A stretch of DNA of 21,698 bases from a virus: the IMG/VR virus record IMGVR_UViG_3300047457_000412, positions 1 through 21,698 of that record. One strand, written 5' to 3'. This document shows, in pieces, positions 6,865 to 15,800 of the stretch. A model generated the notes under the pieces. That model ran no database searches. It was not told where the DNA came from and worked only from the letters and a program-made list of their open reading frames with translations. The translations under genes were made by a program, and so were the position numbers. Position 1 is the stretch's first letter. Every line of letters starts with the position of its first letter.

Positions 6865-8477
6865 TGCCCGTCCGTGAGTACGCAGTCGATGGCGACTTGG
6901 GGTTCATCGGACTGAACTCCAGGGACAATCCTGTCGTACTCAGCAAGGGCTTCGTCACGAAGTCCCAGAACATGCGGATGGATCGCGGGGTTGCGACCGT
7001 CCGAAAGGGCGCCGAGAAGCTCACGTCCGGCGCGCTGGTCAGCGAGACGATTTACGCAGCCTGTACCTACACGACGTCCACAGGGACTGAGTTGCTGGTT
7101 CTTGCCTGCGGTGACGGCCTGTACACATACAACCCTGACACCGAGGCCATCTCAACAAAGAAAACCTACCCTGCCGGGGAGACTATCACTTCCTCTGACG
7201 ATGTTGACATGTATCAGGCGCAGGGAGTCGGCTATGTGTACATCTGCCGTGGGTTCAGCAAGAGCACGCTCAGGTGGGACGGAAGCTCGGCTACTGTCGC
7301 TGGCCCTGGGGTTAGCGCACATCACAACTACCCTAACAGCCGTCACGCAATCTACTACGGGAACCGGCACATCGTCCAGACCGACAGCAATACCTTCCAG
7401 GTCAGCCATTACCTCGAGGACAACAACTGGTCGTCCTTGGACATGTTCAGCATCAACGACGGCGGAAACGACCGTCTCGTCTGTCTGACGCCCTGGACTC
7501 TTAACGAGTTCGTGATCTTCATGCGGAACAGCGTGTTCTACGCTTCCGTAGGGGTTGGCGCCGCGTCCGTAGGTGACCCTGCTCAGGATACTGACTCCTA
7601 CATCAAGTCCCTGGCTACCGACATAGGCTGCATCGCCCGCAGGTCTGTCGTTCAGGCCGGCGGGGGGATCATCTTCCTGTCTGACAACGGGGTGTACGTC
7701 CTGAACCCCTCCGGGGCGTCCTCTGGGCAGGGAAATACCCCGGAGGGCATGCGCCTGCTTACCATCGGTGAGCCGCTGTCTGCGCCCATTTCTGACGTAA
7801 TCGCGCGCATCAACTACAACTACGTCGATAAGGCCGTGGCGGTGTACTGGGAGAACAGGTACTACCTTGCCGTCCCCTTGGACAGCGCTACCACGAACAA
7901 CACGGTCTTGGTGTATAACTTTGTGAACAAGGCTTGGGAGTCTGTTGATACATACCCTAACGGCTTCGATATCAACAACTTCTGCATCGCCAAGGTCGGA
8001 AATCGCAGGCGCATATTCGGCATCGACCCGCAACAGGGCATCTACCTTCTGGAGAACCTCGAATGGGACGAATACGGCGCGTCAACCGGCCAGCCCACCC
8101 TGCCCTTCTATCTTCCTTCTTCCAGCGTCCTTGGGACGAGCTCTTACACCCAGCACGCCATATCAGGTGAGCTTATCAGCAGGGCTTACGCTTTCGACAC
8201 GAACCGCGAGAAACGCTATTCCAGCGTCCAGGCTGACGCCTCCTTCCCAGCTGGATCGTCAGTCACGGTGTCCTTCATAACGGTCAATCCTGACTACACG
8301 ACCGTCCTAAAGACGTATAACTCCCCTTCTGATGAGGACTTTCTGTTGCGTTTCCCCGTAAGGAAAACAGGATTTTACGGACAGCTGAAGTTCCAGACGA
8401 ACAACCTCAGACCGTCCATCCGTTCCATCACGACCGAGGCCATAATCCCCGGCATCAACACTCAAACCACCAAATAA
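6864..8477 (+). CDS. Tail nozzle/hub-like beta-propeller protein
   Basis: 537 residues, nearly all predicted beta strand. The N-terminus carries GFIGLNSRDNPVVLSKGFVT and NMRMDRGVATVRKG, a pair of segments I associate with large podovirus tail proteins that lie after the adaptor. The body has repeated blade-like strands (LLVLACGDGLYTYN, GVGYVYICRGF, GGIIFLSDNGVYVLN, VLVYNFVNKAWESV, GIYLLENLEW), which fits a beta-propeller such as the nozzle (T7 gp12-like) or a P22 gp10-like plug. No catalytic motif is seen. It starts on the stop of the microprotein gene and ends directly before the fibre-like gene (TAAATG). The fold inference is moderately safe; the exact tail role is inferred from order. Confidence 0.62.
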   Translation: MPVREYAVDGDLGFIGLNSRDNPVVLSKGFVTKSQNMRMDRGVATVRKGAEKLTSGALVSETIYAACTYTTSTGTELLVLACGDGLYTYNPDTEAISTKKTYPAGETITSSDDVDMYQAQGVGYVYICRGFSKSTLRWDGSSATVAGPGVSAHHNYPNSRHAIYYGNRHIVQTDSNTFQVSHYLEDNNWSSLDMFSINDGGNDRLVCLTPWTLNEFVIFMRNSVFYASVGVGAASVGDPAQDTDSYIKSLATDIGCIARRSVVQAGGGIIFLSDNGVYVLNPSGASSGQGNTPEGMRLLTIGEPLSAPISDVIARINYNYVDKAVAVYWENRYYLAVPLDSATTNNTVLVYNFVNKAWESVDTYPNGFDINNFCIAKVGNRRRIFGIDPQQGIYLLENLEWDEYGASTGQPTLPFYLPSSSVLGTSSYTQHAISGELISRAYAFDTNREKRYSSVQADASFPAGSSVTVSFITVNPDYTTVLKTYNSPSDEDFLLRFPVRKTGFYGQLKFQTNNLRPSIRSITTEAIIPGINTQTTK

Positions 8478-9419
8478 ATGGCTCAAATCCAGAAAGGCCA
8501 CACCTACGCCAACGGCGATCAGGTCACGGCGTCCAACCTGAACAATCTGGCTGACTCAGCCGTTCTTCTGCCTGGGGCCATCACCGACCAGACCGCGCTC
8601 ACGGCGAACACGGTTGCCACCGGGGATACCGTCCTGCTGCATGATGCTTCCGCGTCTGCTCTCAAGAAGGCCAGCGCGTCAGACCTGCTGAACAGCGGGC
8701 TTGCCATCACGACCTCGGCTCTGGCGAGCCCTACGGCTGCTGACCTCGTCATTACTCCTTCCGCCGGTCAGAAGGTCGATGTTGCCGGGACTCTTGAGGC
8801 TGACGACGTCAATGTCACGGACGACCTCACGGTCACGGGAGACACGACACTTTCCGGCCCTGTTATCACCAGCAGCACGATCACGGCGAACGGAGCCAGC
8901 ACCTTCGTCGGGAACGTGATCGTTGACAACGGGCTGACCAGCAACGGGACTGCCAACTTCACGGGCGTCCTTCAGGTCAACGGAAGCACGGCGTATGTGC
9001 TGTATGAGGTCAGCGAGGAGTCCATCAACAAGTTCACGGCTACGAACAACAGCCAGCTTTATTCGGCGTTCACCTCGGCTTCCTACACCAAGCCTTCCGG
9101 GGAAATCTGGGTGGTTGAGTTCAATATCGACATGCTCGGCAACTCAGGGCGCATCCATTACCGCATGACCAACAGCGCGGATACTACGGTGTATCAGATG
9201 AAGAACGGATACATCAACTCGTCCGCCGATCCTCGGTCATACTTCGACCGCTTCTACTTGAACACTTCAAACACCCATTCCGGCACGTTCGTCCTGCGTG
9301 TTTTTAACATCCAGGCTGGGGTTATCATCAATCCCGAAGCCGCCGACTGGAACGGTCAGTCCTTCCAGAACTACGGCACCGTCGGGAAGTTCCGCATCTA
9401 CAAGTACAAGACTGCCTGA
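8478..9419 (+). CDS. Tail fibre-like protein
   Basis: 313 residues. The N-terminal ~80 residues resemble a virion-attachment region (GHTYANGDQVTASNLNNLAD is a common phage-fibre opening). Residues ~85-165 are short repeated strands of the type V-x-V-x-G-x-T-x-L (LEADDVNVTDDLTVTGDTTL, STFVGNVIVDNGLTSNGTAN), which suggests a trimeric beta-helix shaft. The C-terminal ~145 residues are a separate beta-rich domain, probably the receptor-facing tip. No enzymatic motif or chaperone-type autocleavage motif was recognised. ATG 8478 directly follows the nozzle stop, without a Shine-Dalgarno sequence. Confidence 0.65.
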   Translation: MAQIQKGHTYANGDQVTASNLNNLADSAVLLPGAITDQTALTANTVATGDTVLLHDASASALKKASASDLLNSGLAITTSALASPTAADLVITPSAGQKVDVAGTLEADDVNVTDDLTVTGDTTLSGPVITSSTITANGASTFVGNVIVDNGLTSNGTANFTGVLQVNGSTAYVLYEVSEESINKFTATNNSQLYSAFTSASYTKPSGEIWVVEFNIDMLGNSGRIHYRMTNSADTTVYQMKNGYINSSADPRSYFDRFYLNTSNTHSGTFVLRVFNIQAGVIINPEAADWNGQSFQNYGTVGKFRIYKYKTA

Positions 9420-9847
9420 TGCTTCTCTCTGAACTCAAGGCGTTCATCAAGACGAACCGCAAGAAGGGTCGTCGGGAAGCGTTCGGCCTTGCTGTCCAGA
9501 GCGACGACACCTACCTCGCCTGGGCGTTCGCCTTCGACTATCTTTTCGTGGTCAAGGAGGACTTCAAGGTGACTGGATGCGGGGTGGCTTATCCGCTTAA
9601 CAAGCCGTATTCAGGCGACGTCAAGGCGCTCTTTGCGTTCGGCAAACCAGTCCCGCGCGACTCAGAGGGTTCATGCGACATTTGCATAATGGACTGGATA
9701 GCTGTCACGGGGAACGCCCGCCGTGAACTCGTACGGCTTTTCAAGGTTCGCTACAAGAACTGGGACAAGCAGCGCAAGTGGGGTCTGCACGACGACGTCC
9801 CGCGTGAGTTTTCCAACAAGTACCTCAACCATCTCGAAACACTCTAA
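9419..9847 (+). CDS. Unknown 142-aa protein in T7 gene-13 position
   Basis: A small alpha/beta protein with a central aromatic segment (YLAWAFAFDYLFVVKEDF), strands around CDICIMDWIAV, and a basic C-terminal helix (RRELVRLFKVRYKNWDKQRK). The length (142 aa) and place just before the ejection proteins parallel T7 gp13 (138 aa). The layout could fit a reduced acetyltransferase-like (GNAT) fold, but I cannot identify an acetyl-CoA-binding loop. It starts on the fibre stop (TGATG) and its stop overlaps the next start (TAATG). Function unproven. Confidence 0.5.
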   Translation: MLLSELKAFIKTNRKKGRREAFGLAVQSDDTYLAWAFAFDYLFVVKEDFKVTGCGVAYPLNKPYSGDVKALFAFGKPVPRDSEGSCDICIMDWIAVTGNARRELVRLFKVRYKNWDKQRKWGLHDDVPREFSNKYLNHLETL

Positions 9848-10689
9848 TGGGCTCAAAAGCAAAGGTTCCAGCACCTAACCCTGAAGCCGACTACCAGCAG
9901 TATCTGGCTGAGGCCAGGAACGCCCTGCGCGCCCAGTATCAGGTTCTTCCTGAGATGGCTGAGATGCAGACTCGGCTCGCTCCGCAGCTCGCTCAGGCTC
10001 AGACCGCCGCCGCCGAGGCAGGTGCTCGCGGTTTCCTCGGTCTTGCCGGGGCGCTCTACCAACCAGGGATGGATATGCAGCAGCGGGTCGCCCAGGGTCA
10101 ACTCGGCCTTATGGCTGGGCTTGCTCCCCAGGCCACCCAAGCGGTCATGGCTGGGATGGATGAGACGACCAGAGGCCTGTATCAGACCTTCGGGCAGCAG
10201 GCTCTTGCTGATCTCCAGCAGGGGACTGCCCTTAGCGCTCAGGAGACTACGCTCGCCCAGCAGGCTGCGCGGGCTGCGGCTGAACGACGCGGGGTGAACT
10301 TCAGCCGTCAGGGGGCAGACCTTGAGATTTTGAACACCTACCAGCTCGGCCAGCAGAGGCAGGCTCAGCGCCGTGCGGTCGCTCAGCAGGCGTTCGCCTT
10401 GGGTCAGGGCGTTCAGACCCTTGGGCTTACGGGCTTCCTCAGCCCGTCTCTGGCGATGGCTCAGCCTTACAGTCCGACGGGTCTTGCTGGCTACGGCATG
10501 CAGTCAGTACCGAACCTCGCTGAGTCGTTCCTTACGCCTGAGTCGCAGTACATGGCTAACATCCGAGCCAACCGCATCCAGATGGAAACCTCTATCCAGG
10601 CCGCCAACGCCCAGCGTTCCGGGGCTATCTTCGGAGGTATTGCTTCTGGTATTGGAGCCGCAGCCGGTGGCTATCTTAGCAGACCTTGA
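9847..10689 (+). CDS. Internal virion (DNA ejection) protein, T7 gp14-like position
   Basis: 280 residues, Ala/Gln-rich and almost entirely helical, with repeated AQ-rich amphipathic helices (residues ~20-190). A C-terminal segment MANIRANRIQMETSIQAANA is followed by a Gly/Ala hydrophobic helix (IFGGIASGIGAAAGGYL), a plan typical of podovirus core proteins that insert into host membranes. In T7, gp14 is ejected to the outer membrane and starts the ejection channel. The order 142-280-715-2403 aa parallels T7 gp13-gp14-gp15-gp16. No signal peptide or enzyme motif is seen. Assigned by composition, C-terminal pattern and gene order. Confidence 0.62.
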   Translation: MGSKAKVPAPNPEADYQQYLAEARNALRAQYQVLPEMAEMQTRLAPQLAQAQTAAAEAGARGFLGLAGALYQPGMDMQQRVAQGQLGLMAGLAPQATQAVMAGMDETTRGLYQTFGQQALADLQQGTALSAQETTLAQQAARAAAERRGVNFSRQGADLEILNTYQLGQQRQAQRRAVAQQAFALGQGVQTLGLTGFLSPSLAMAQPYSPTGLAGYGMQSVPNLAESFLTPESQYMANIRANRIQMETSIQAANAQRSGAIFGGIASGIGAAAGGYLSRP

Positions 10690-10692
10690 TTT

Positions 10693-12840
10693 ATGGCATC
10701 ACCCTTCCAGAAATACACCAGCGAGCAGGTTCAGCAACTTGCCCCTGGGTTCGTCGAGGCATACGGTCGTGCCGGGGCTTCTATCGGAGCCGGCATCCAG
10801 AACCTCGTCGGAGGAGTCGTCAAGGGCATCGAGGCGGGTCAGGACAGGCGCACCAAGGAAGCCGCTGTCAAGGGTCAGCTTTCGCCGCAGATTGCCCGCG
10901 AGGTTCAGAGCGTTGAGCGCTTCCTTCAGGGCGGTGAGTTCGTCAAGGACGACAAGGGGAACATCACGATTGCCGCAGGAAAAGAGGGCATGTTCGACCC
11001 GGTCAAGGCTCAGCGTGCCATCGACGTGTACAACCAGACGGCTGGCGGAACCAAGGACGTCAAGGGGGATGACCTCGTTCGTCTTGCGTCCACCTATCAG
11101 GGATACGACCAGATCATTCAGGCTGACGCAGCCAACGCCAAGGCTGCTGTTGAAGCCAGAAAGGCTGCGATTGACCTGAATAACTCAGAAATCGAAGGAA
11201 AGGTAAAGACCTTCACGCTGGTCAAGGGTGCTGCTGATGCGTTGCTCGTTCAGGCTGCTCAGGCTCAGACTGAGGCCGACAGCCTTGCGCTCGACCCGAA
11301 TATTCCACAGGACGTCATAGCCAGCCGCTATGCCATCGCAAAGGCCTTCAAGGATCAGGCCATTCAGATTACCAAAGATGGCTTGTCTAAAGCCGGCGTT
11401 GACCTTTCATTGTATGAACCGAAACCGCCCGAACCTACCCCTGTCACGCCGGCGTCCATCGCGCTCGGGTTCGGCGTCCCGACGGTCGGAACTGTCGCAG
11501 TCCCGACGACGGGTGAAGTCCCGACGGTGCCGTCAGTCTCAGCAGCCCCTTTTGCGCCTGCTACTGCCCCTGCTGCCAAGCCTGTTAAGCCTGCTGAGGC
11601 GCCTGCTGCCGGGGTCGCTCCTGCGCCTGGGGTGACGCCTGCCCCTGCGCCTGCTCCTACCCCTGCCCCTGCGCCTGCCCCTGCTGCCGTCCAGCCTACT
11701 CCTACCCGAAACGTACAGAACCTTCTGACGGGCAAGATGGTAGCGCCTACTGCCCCTGCCACTACACCTGCCGTACGGCCTGCCGCCGCAGCCAAGCCTG
11801 CCCCTGCTGTTGGTATTAGGGCTACCGAGGCGAACGAAATCATCGAACGCCAGAAGGTCGTAAGGCAGAACTACCTCAGAGATCAGGCAGTCCTTTCTGC
11901 CAGGTTGAGCAGCCGCGTCATTTCACCCGAAGCCAGGGAAAGCACGAGAAAGCAGATTGAGTCCATCAACAACAAGGTGGTCGAAATCGACAAACTCATT
12001 ACCAGCCAGACGGCTATCGTCGCTGAGCAAGAGAAGGCTGCTGCTGCTGGTGAGACGGCTAAGGCCGCATCTACGACGGAACAGCGCAATCTTGTGAAGG
12101 ACTTTGAGACAGGCCTCCCAATCCTCGGTGGAGGGTGGATGTACGAAGGACGCGCTCGAGCGATGGAGGACAACGCAACCGGCGTTCTCATGAAGCTTGA
12201 GGAAGCGGCTCTCACCCCCAACTACGGTCGTTTCCAGGGAAGCCTTGATGAAGTCAAGGAAACCGTATCTTCGCTTAACACCTTCATGGGTACTGCCCTT
12301 GACCTTGACGCTGCGATCAAGAAGCGTGTTCAGACCGGCGACCGCTGGCTTGACCGAGTCTCTCTTACCACCAACGACTTCACGACGCACGCCGCCGGAA
12401 ACATCGCTGAGAAGATCCTTCTGGCGTCCATGCGTAAGGCCATTGTCTCAGGCGGAAACTTCTCCGACCAGGACAGAAAGTTCGTCTTGGAGGCCATCGC
12501 GTCAATCAACACGCTTGACCCTACAAAGAGGGCTGAGTACTTCCTGAAACTGAACGAAGTAATGGCACAGATGGTCTATCGCATGTACTCTGACAAGCTT
12601 GAGGTCGCAGGCTTCGTCAACCGTCCTGACCTCGTAGGCAAGGGAGATGCCTCTCCGTCATCCAAGCAGCGCTCGAATTTCGAGCAACGCTTCATGGTCG
12701 GAAAGGCCAGAGAGGAACTTGATGCCCTAATCAGGGCAAAGCCAGGAAAGGACTCAGACAGGGCATCCCTGTCCGGCGCCATCGAGGCTTTCAATCAGGC
12801 CGCAATCGAAGCGCGAGCCAAGGCCAACTCAGCCCGCTGA
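10693..12840 (+). CDS. Internal virion (DNA ejection) protein, T7 gp15-like position
   Basis: 715 residues, close to the 747 of T7 gp15, and in the same order. It starts with a Gly/Ala helical region (YGRAGASIGAGIQNLVGGVV), followed by long Gln/Ala/Lys-rich helices to about residue 240. A disordered Pro/Ala/Thr linker spans residues ~242-373, then a helical C-terminal half (about 376-715) that contains charged coiled-coil-like stretches. No enzyme motif is seen. T7 gp15 forms the periplasmic tunnel with gp16; the same role is likely here but inferred. ATG 10693 follows the previous stop by three bases (TGATTTATG), without a Shine-Dalgarno sequence. Confidence 0.6.
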   Translation: MASPFQKYTSEQVQQLAPGFVEAYGRAGASIGAGIQNLVGGVVKGIEAGQDRRTKEAAVKGQLSPQIAREVQSVERFLQGGEFVKDDKGNITIAAGKEGMFDPVKAQRAIDVYNQTAGGTKDVKGDDLVRLASTYQGYDQIIQADAANAKAAVEARKAAIDLNNSEIEGKVKTFTLVKGAADALLVQAAQAQTEADSLALDPNIPQDVIASRYAIAKAFKDQAIQITKDGLSKAGVDLSLYEPKPPEPTPVTPASIALGFGVPTVGTVAVPTTGEVPTVPSVSAAPFAPATAPAAKPVKPAEAPAAGVAPAPGVTPAPAPAPTPAPAPAPAAVQPTPTRNVQNLLTGKMVAPTAPATTPAVRPAAAAKPAPAVGIRATEANEIIERQKVVRQNYLRDQAVLSARLSSRVISPEARESTRKQIESINNKVVEIDKLITSQTAIVAEQEKAAAAGETAKAASTTEQRNLVKDFETGLPILGGGWMYEGRARAMEDNATGVLMKLEEAALTPNYGRFQGSLDEVKETVSSLNTFMGTALDLDAAIKKRVQTGDRWLDRVSLTTNDFTTHAAGNIAEKILLASMRKAIVSGGNFSDQDRKFVLEAIASINTLDPTKRAEYFLKLNEVMAQMVYRMYSDKLEVAGFVNRPDLVGKGDASPSSKQRSNFEQRFMVGKAREELDALIRAKPGKDSDRASLSGAIEAFNQAAIEARAKANSAR
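11416..11811 (+). repeat. Low-complexity Pro/Ala coding tract
   Basis: Dense CCT/GCC/GCT/CCC runs encode a Pro/Ala/Thr/Val-rich linker of about 130 residues inside the 715-aa protein, with its core around 11630-11700 (alternating Ala-Pro). It probably forms an extended, flexible spacer that lets the protein thread through the portal and tail. Confidence 0.75.
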
Positions 12841-12842
12841 AG

Positions 12843-15800
12843 ATGGAACCTGACGCGCCGGAAGCCCCGAAGCCGTATTCCGTACCATTCTACACCTACG
12901 ACCAGAACGGTCAGGTGAACGGTGGGTACTCCATGCAGGATCCCAAGTTCCAGGCCGGGACTGCTGAGTCCGCCCTGTTCTTGGACTCACCTGCCGCCCA
13001 GTCCCTGCCTAATGTCAGGGATTTCACCAAGCGAGCTGAGTTCCTGTTCAAAGTTAAACTTGGTCAAGAAACCAATGTCATTGGCATGGCACGCGCTCCC
13101 TTCGCGTCGTTGGAGCCTATCGCCGCGTTCAAGGACGTAGATGATGCGCGTCGTTCCATGACTCTGGCTGAGATTGCTACTGAGCACGACTCGGAATACG
13201 TCTTTACCACGATCAGCGAGAAGCTCAGGGACATTTCCAGAAGCAACGAAGGGAACGCTGATTTCCGCCTTCATAACCTTTCGGACGAAGATGTGATAGC
13301 TATCTCCGCCGGCATGGGGGTCGAAAGTCATGTCATTGACCAGATGCGTGCGAGCAAGCAGAACCCATACAAGGAGTTCGGCATCGACCTAATGACTAAG
13401 GTTAGGGCTAAACTGAGCAGGGCTGACTCTGAATACGAACTCGGTGAAACCGTGGCTAACGACCTCATGGGGGAACTGTTCCTTGAGGACAACCCTGAAT
13501 GGAAGGCCAGGAAGTTCCTGGCGTATCAGTACTACACGGCATCTACGGCTCCCAATAACGTCAATCAGTTCACGCATGCCATAGGCACGCTTTTCAGCGC
13601 CTTCGCTGAGACTGCTATCAATGTTGGTACGGGCACTAAGGAGGCCTTGGCCGGCACGGATGAGCAGATGCTTTCTGACAAGTACCGTCAGAACCCTGAC
13701 CTCAAGAACAAGGCTCTTGCCATCCTGCGCCGTGCCGAGGACGTAGCCTTGACGCAGTACAATCAAATGAAGTCTTTGAGCCGCGAGGACATGTACACGG
13801 CGGCTTTGGCGTTCGCCCAGGTTCCTGATAATCAGCAGCTCCTGCTGGACATTGAGACGCTGAAGCAGGACGGCGCTTTCACGGACGCGAGCCGGTGGAG
13901 CCGTCTTTACAGCGTGTTCGACGGGGCGATCCGTGGGACTCAGGAGTTCTATCGAATGGGAGTGGGATCTACCGACCCGAACTCAATCACATATAACATC
14001 GAGAGTGCATATGATGATCCTGATATTCAAGGGCCAATGTCAGCCCCCTACGCAGTCATTAGGGGCATAAAGAACGCTTTCGCAGGGACTGAGCGTTATC
14101 GCAGGATGAGCACGCAGGAGCTACTCAGGTCTGCTAAGGTGCTTGAGGATAACTACAATCAGGCTCACGAGAACTCAGACATGGGTGGCATCGCCAGGAT
14201 GTACAAGGCCGCTGGAATGACTGAAGCGTCCGTCGCGGCTGACAGGCTGACCAGTCTTGGAGTATCAGAGCAGGCTTCATACGCCATCGACATTCCTACT
14301 CTGGCCGGAGGGGTCGCTGGAATGTTCAGTAAGGGCGCGAAGGCAGCGAAGATAGCAGGCTTCGTTGACGACGCCATGAAGTCGAAAGCCGTGACGCTCA
14401 TTGGGGACGTAGTCGCAGCAAGGGGAGCAGTAGCCGCCGCTGACGATGCCATGTCTATTGCGGTCAAGAACCTAAAGGATGGCTTTGCCGCGAGGGGGAT
14501 ACAGGTCACGGAGAACGAGGCGATTGCCTTGGCTCTGTCTCAGAACCTCGCGTCTCCTGAAGCCCGTGCAGCGCTTGCGGCCATGAGCCCTGACGTAAAC
14601 ACGGTGAAGTCTGCCGTCGGTGGAGTTCTGGCTAAGAACAAGGACGTCAGGAACGCCACCAAGCAGTTGCTGGCTGATGCCAAGGAAGCCGCAGCCAAGG
14701 CTCCCAAGCCTACCGTCGCCAAGGGCGCTCCCGTGGCCGGTGCTGTCGCCAAGGGTGCCGGAAAGACGGCTGAGTTCACGGGGTCTGTGCTTGAGACGCT
14801 CGGTGATTTGATACTTGGGACTTCGCCTGAAAGGGCAGGAATGGTCACTCGCAGGGGTGCTCAGATGATCCGAAGGGGGGCAACAGGAGCCTCAGTAGTC
14901 GGCGGTTCTATGGTCGCTTACGACGTCTTTACTGGTGAGATTTCTGACATTCCTGGCGCTGCTGCTGAGTTCCTTAAAGGAAGCGTTCAGGCTGCTGCAT
15001 TTGCCGCCGGTGCTAAGTTTGCCGGGACTGTCCTCAAGACCAACGGAAAGCTCCTGTCGAACGTCGCCATTGAAATCGCACAGGGCAACCGCAAGGGCGC
15101 GTCAATCTTCCTTGAGTCCGCAGACAGGCTTGAGGCGAGCGTCGAAGCCTTGCGTAAAGCAGGGGCGAGTCAGGAGAAGATAAACAAGACTTTGGCTGAC
15201 GCGAAACTTCTCAGGAACGCCCATAAGGCTGGGTGGGAGAAGCCTCTCACGGAGATGGCCGTAATCTCCTATCAGGGAGCCAAGGCCGCCACGACCGGGG
15301 CTGTCCTCGCATACCTGAACAACACCCAGGCAGCGTCCGCAGGGGCAGGCTTCGGGTTCGGTGGCGCCATGATTGCAGGAGCTGCCGCCCGCCTCGGCCA
15401 GATGCTCCCGTCCGGAGTTGAGGCAAACCGAGAGATGGCCGTGCTTGCGAACGGTCTGTACGTCCTGAACAGGCGCAGCCCGAAGGAACGCGCGCTGTTC
15501 TATGAGATGATGGAACGGAACGGAATAATCAATCCCGACGGCACGATGGGCAACCGAGACGCAGCCATCCGCATGCTTGAGGGGCTCACTCTGCTCGAAG
15601 GCGGACTAATGGGGTCTTTCGAGATCATCCGCGAGGGCGAGCTCATGGGCAGGACTATCGGCATGCAGCATGCCGGCATCAACGTAGATGCCATCAAGAC
15701 TCTGGCTGGTCAGATGTACCCGGACGATGCGGTCATGGCTGCGAACTACGCTGAGGCTCTCGTCCAGCGTGCGAACTTCCAGAACAACCAGTACGCCAAG

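Noticed and set aside
10373-11179. 268-aa + strand frame bridging the 280-aa and 715-aa genes
   Set aside because: Ser/Arg/Leu-rich shadow that overlaps two well-supported genes in another frame.
11364-11843. 159-aa antisense frame over the Pro/Ala linker
   Set aside because: Gly/Ala/Val low-complexity product simply mirrors the Pro/Ala codons of the real gene.
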